NCBI GenBank assembly: GCA_020722645.1
Contig: DYKL01000244.1
Span: forward strand, 1-5,473
Direction: 5' to 3'
DNA length: 5,473 nucleotides
From: Acetofilamentum sp.
GTDB lineage: Bacteria > Bacteroidota > Bacteroidia > Bacteroidales > JAFGUD01
The notes beneath the pieces were generated by a model. The model searched no databases, was not told where the DNA came from, and saw only the letters and a program-made list of their open reading frames with translations. Each line of letters starts with the position of its first letter. The stretch's first letter is position 1. Both the position numbers and the translations under genes were made by a program. Positions 5,447 through 5,473 of the stretch are shown one piece after another.

Positions 5447-5473
5447 TTAGACTAAACTTAATATTTATTTAAT

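Noticed and set aside
5242..5472. Plus-strand open frame of 76 codons reaching the window edge
   Set aside because: It starts antisense inside the aconitase homologue and runs through its promoter and repeats; no protein-like features.

Overview
The window is AT-rich and comes from a member of the Bacteroidota. Three things point there: a large Sec-exported protein with a C-terminal type IX secretion (T9SS type A) sorting domain, a small PID-CTERM-type membrane protein, and two promoters that match the Bacteroidota sigma-ABfr consensus (TTG, 21 bp, TAnnTTTG-like). No Shine-Dalgarno sequences stand out, as expected for this phylum. The order or genus cannot be fixed from this window.

Layout: all five genes lie on the minus strand, so the order of transcription is right to left. 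(a) 5473-5346: leader/promoter region with three copies of an AAAGTTCRTAAAG repeat overlapping the promoter. (b) 5345-3558: a single-chain aconitase-superfamily dehydratase (LeuC-like part fused to LeuD-like part), closed by a hairpin/T-run terminator that overlaps its stop codon. (c) 3557-3304: AT-rich intergenic region with a good promoter for the next gene. (d) 3303-1387: a 638-residue surface or secreted protein with a T9SS tail. (e) 1281-1087: a 64-residue PID-CTERM-type protein, overlapping by 4 bases (f) 1090-557: shikimate kinase (aroK), which starts at TTG. (g) 570-443: a compact symmetric mini-element with terminal inverted repeats and two strong hairpins whose cores are reverse complements of each other. 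(h) 388 to beyond the left edge: a MORN-repeat protein that looks 5'-truncated.

Functional picture: the aconitase-like enzyme appears to be its own transcription unit. The T9SS protein, PID-CTERM protein and aroK could form a loose operon, since no clear promoter is visible at 1282-1386, and aroK is translationally coupled to the PID-CTERM gene. The least ordinary part is 388-570. A REP/MITE-like element supplies the last codons and stop of aroK on one side. On the other side the MORN reading frame loses its homology within about 40 bp of the element. The large genes themselves are recognisable families, and I see no convincing new multi-gene system.
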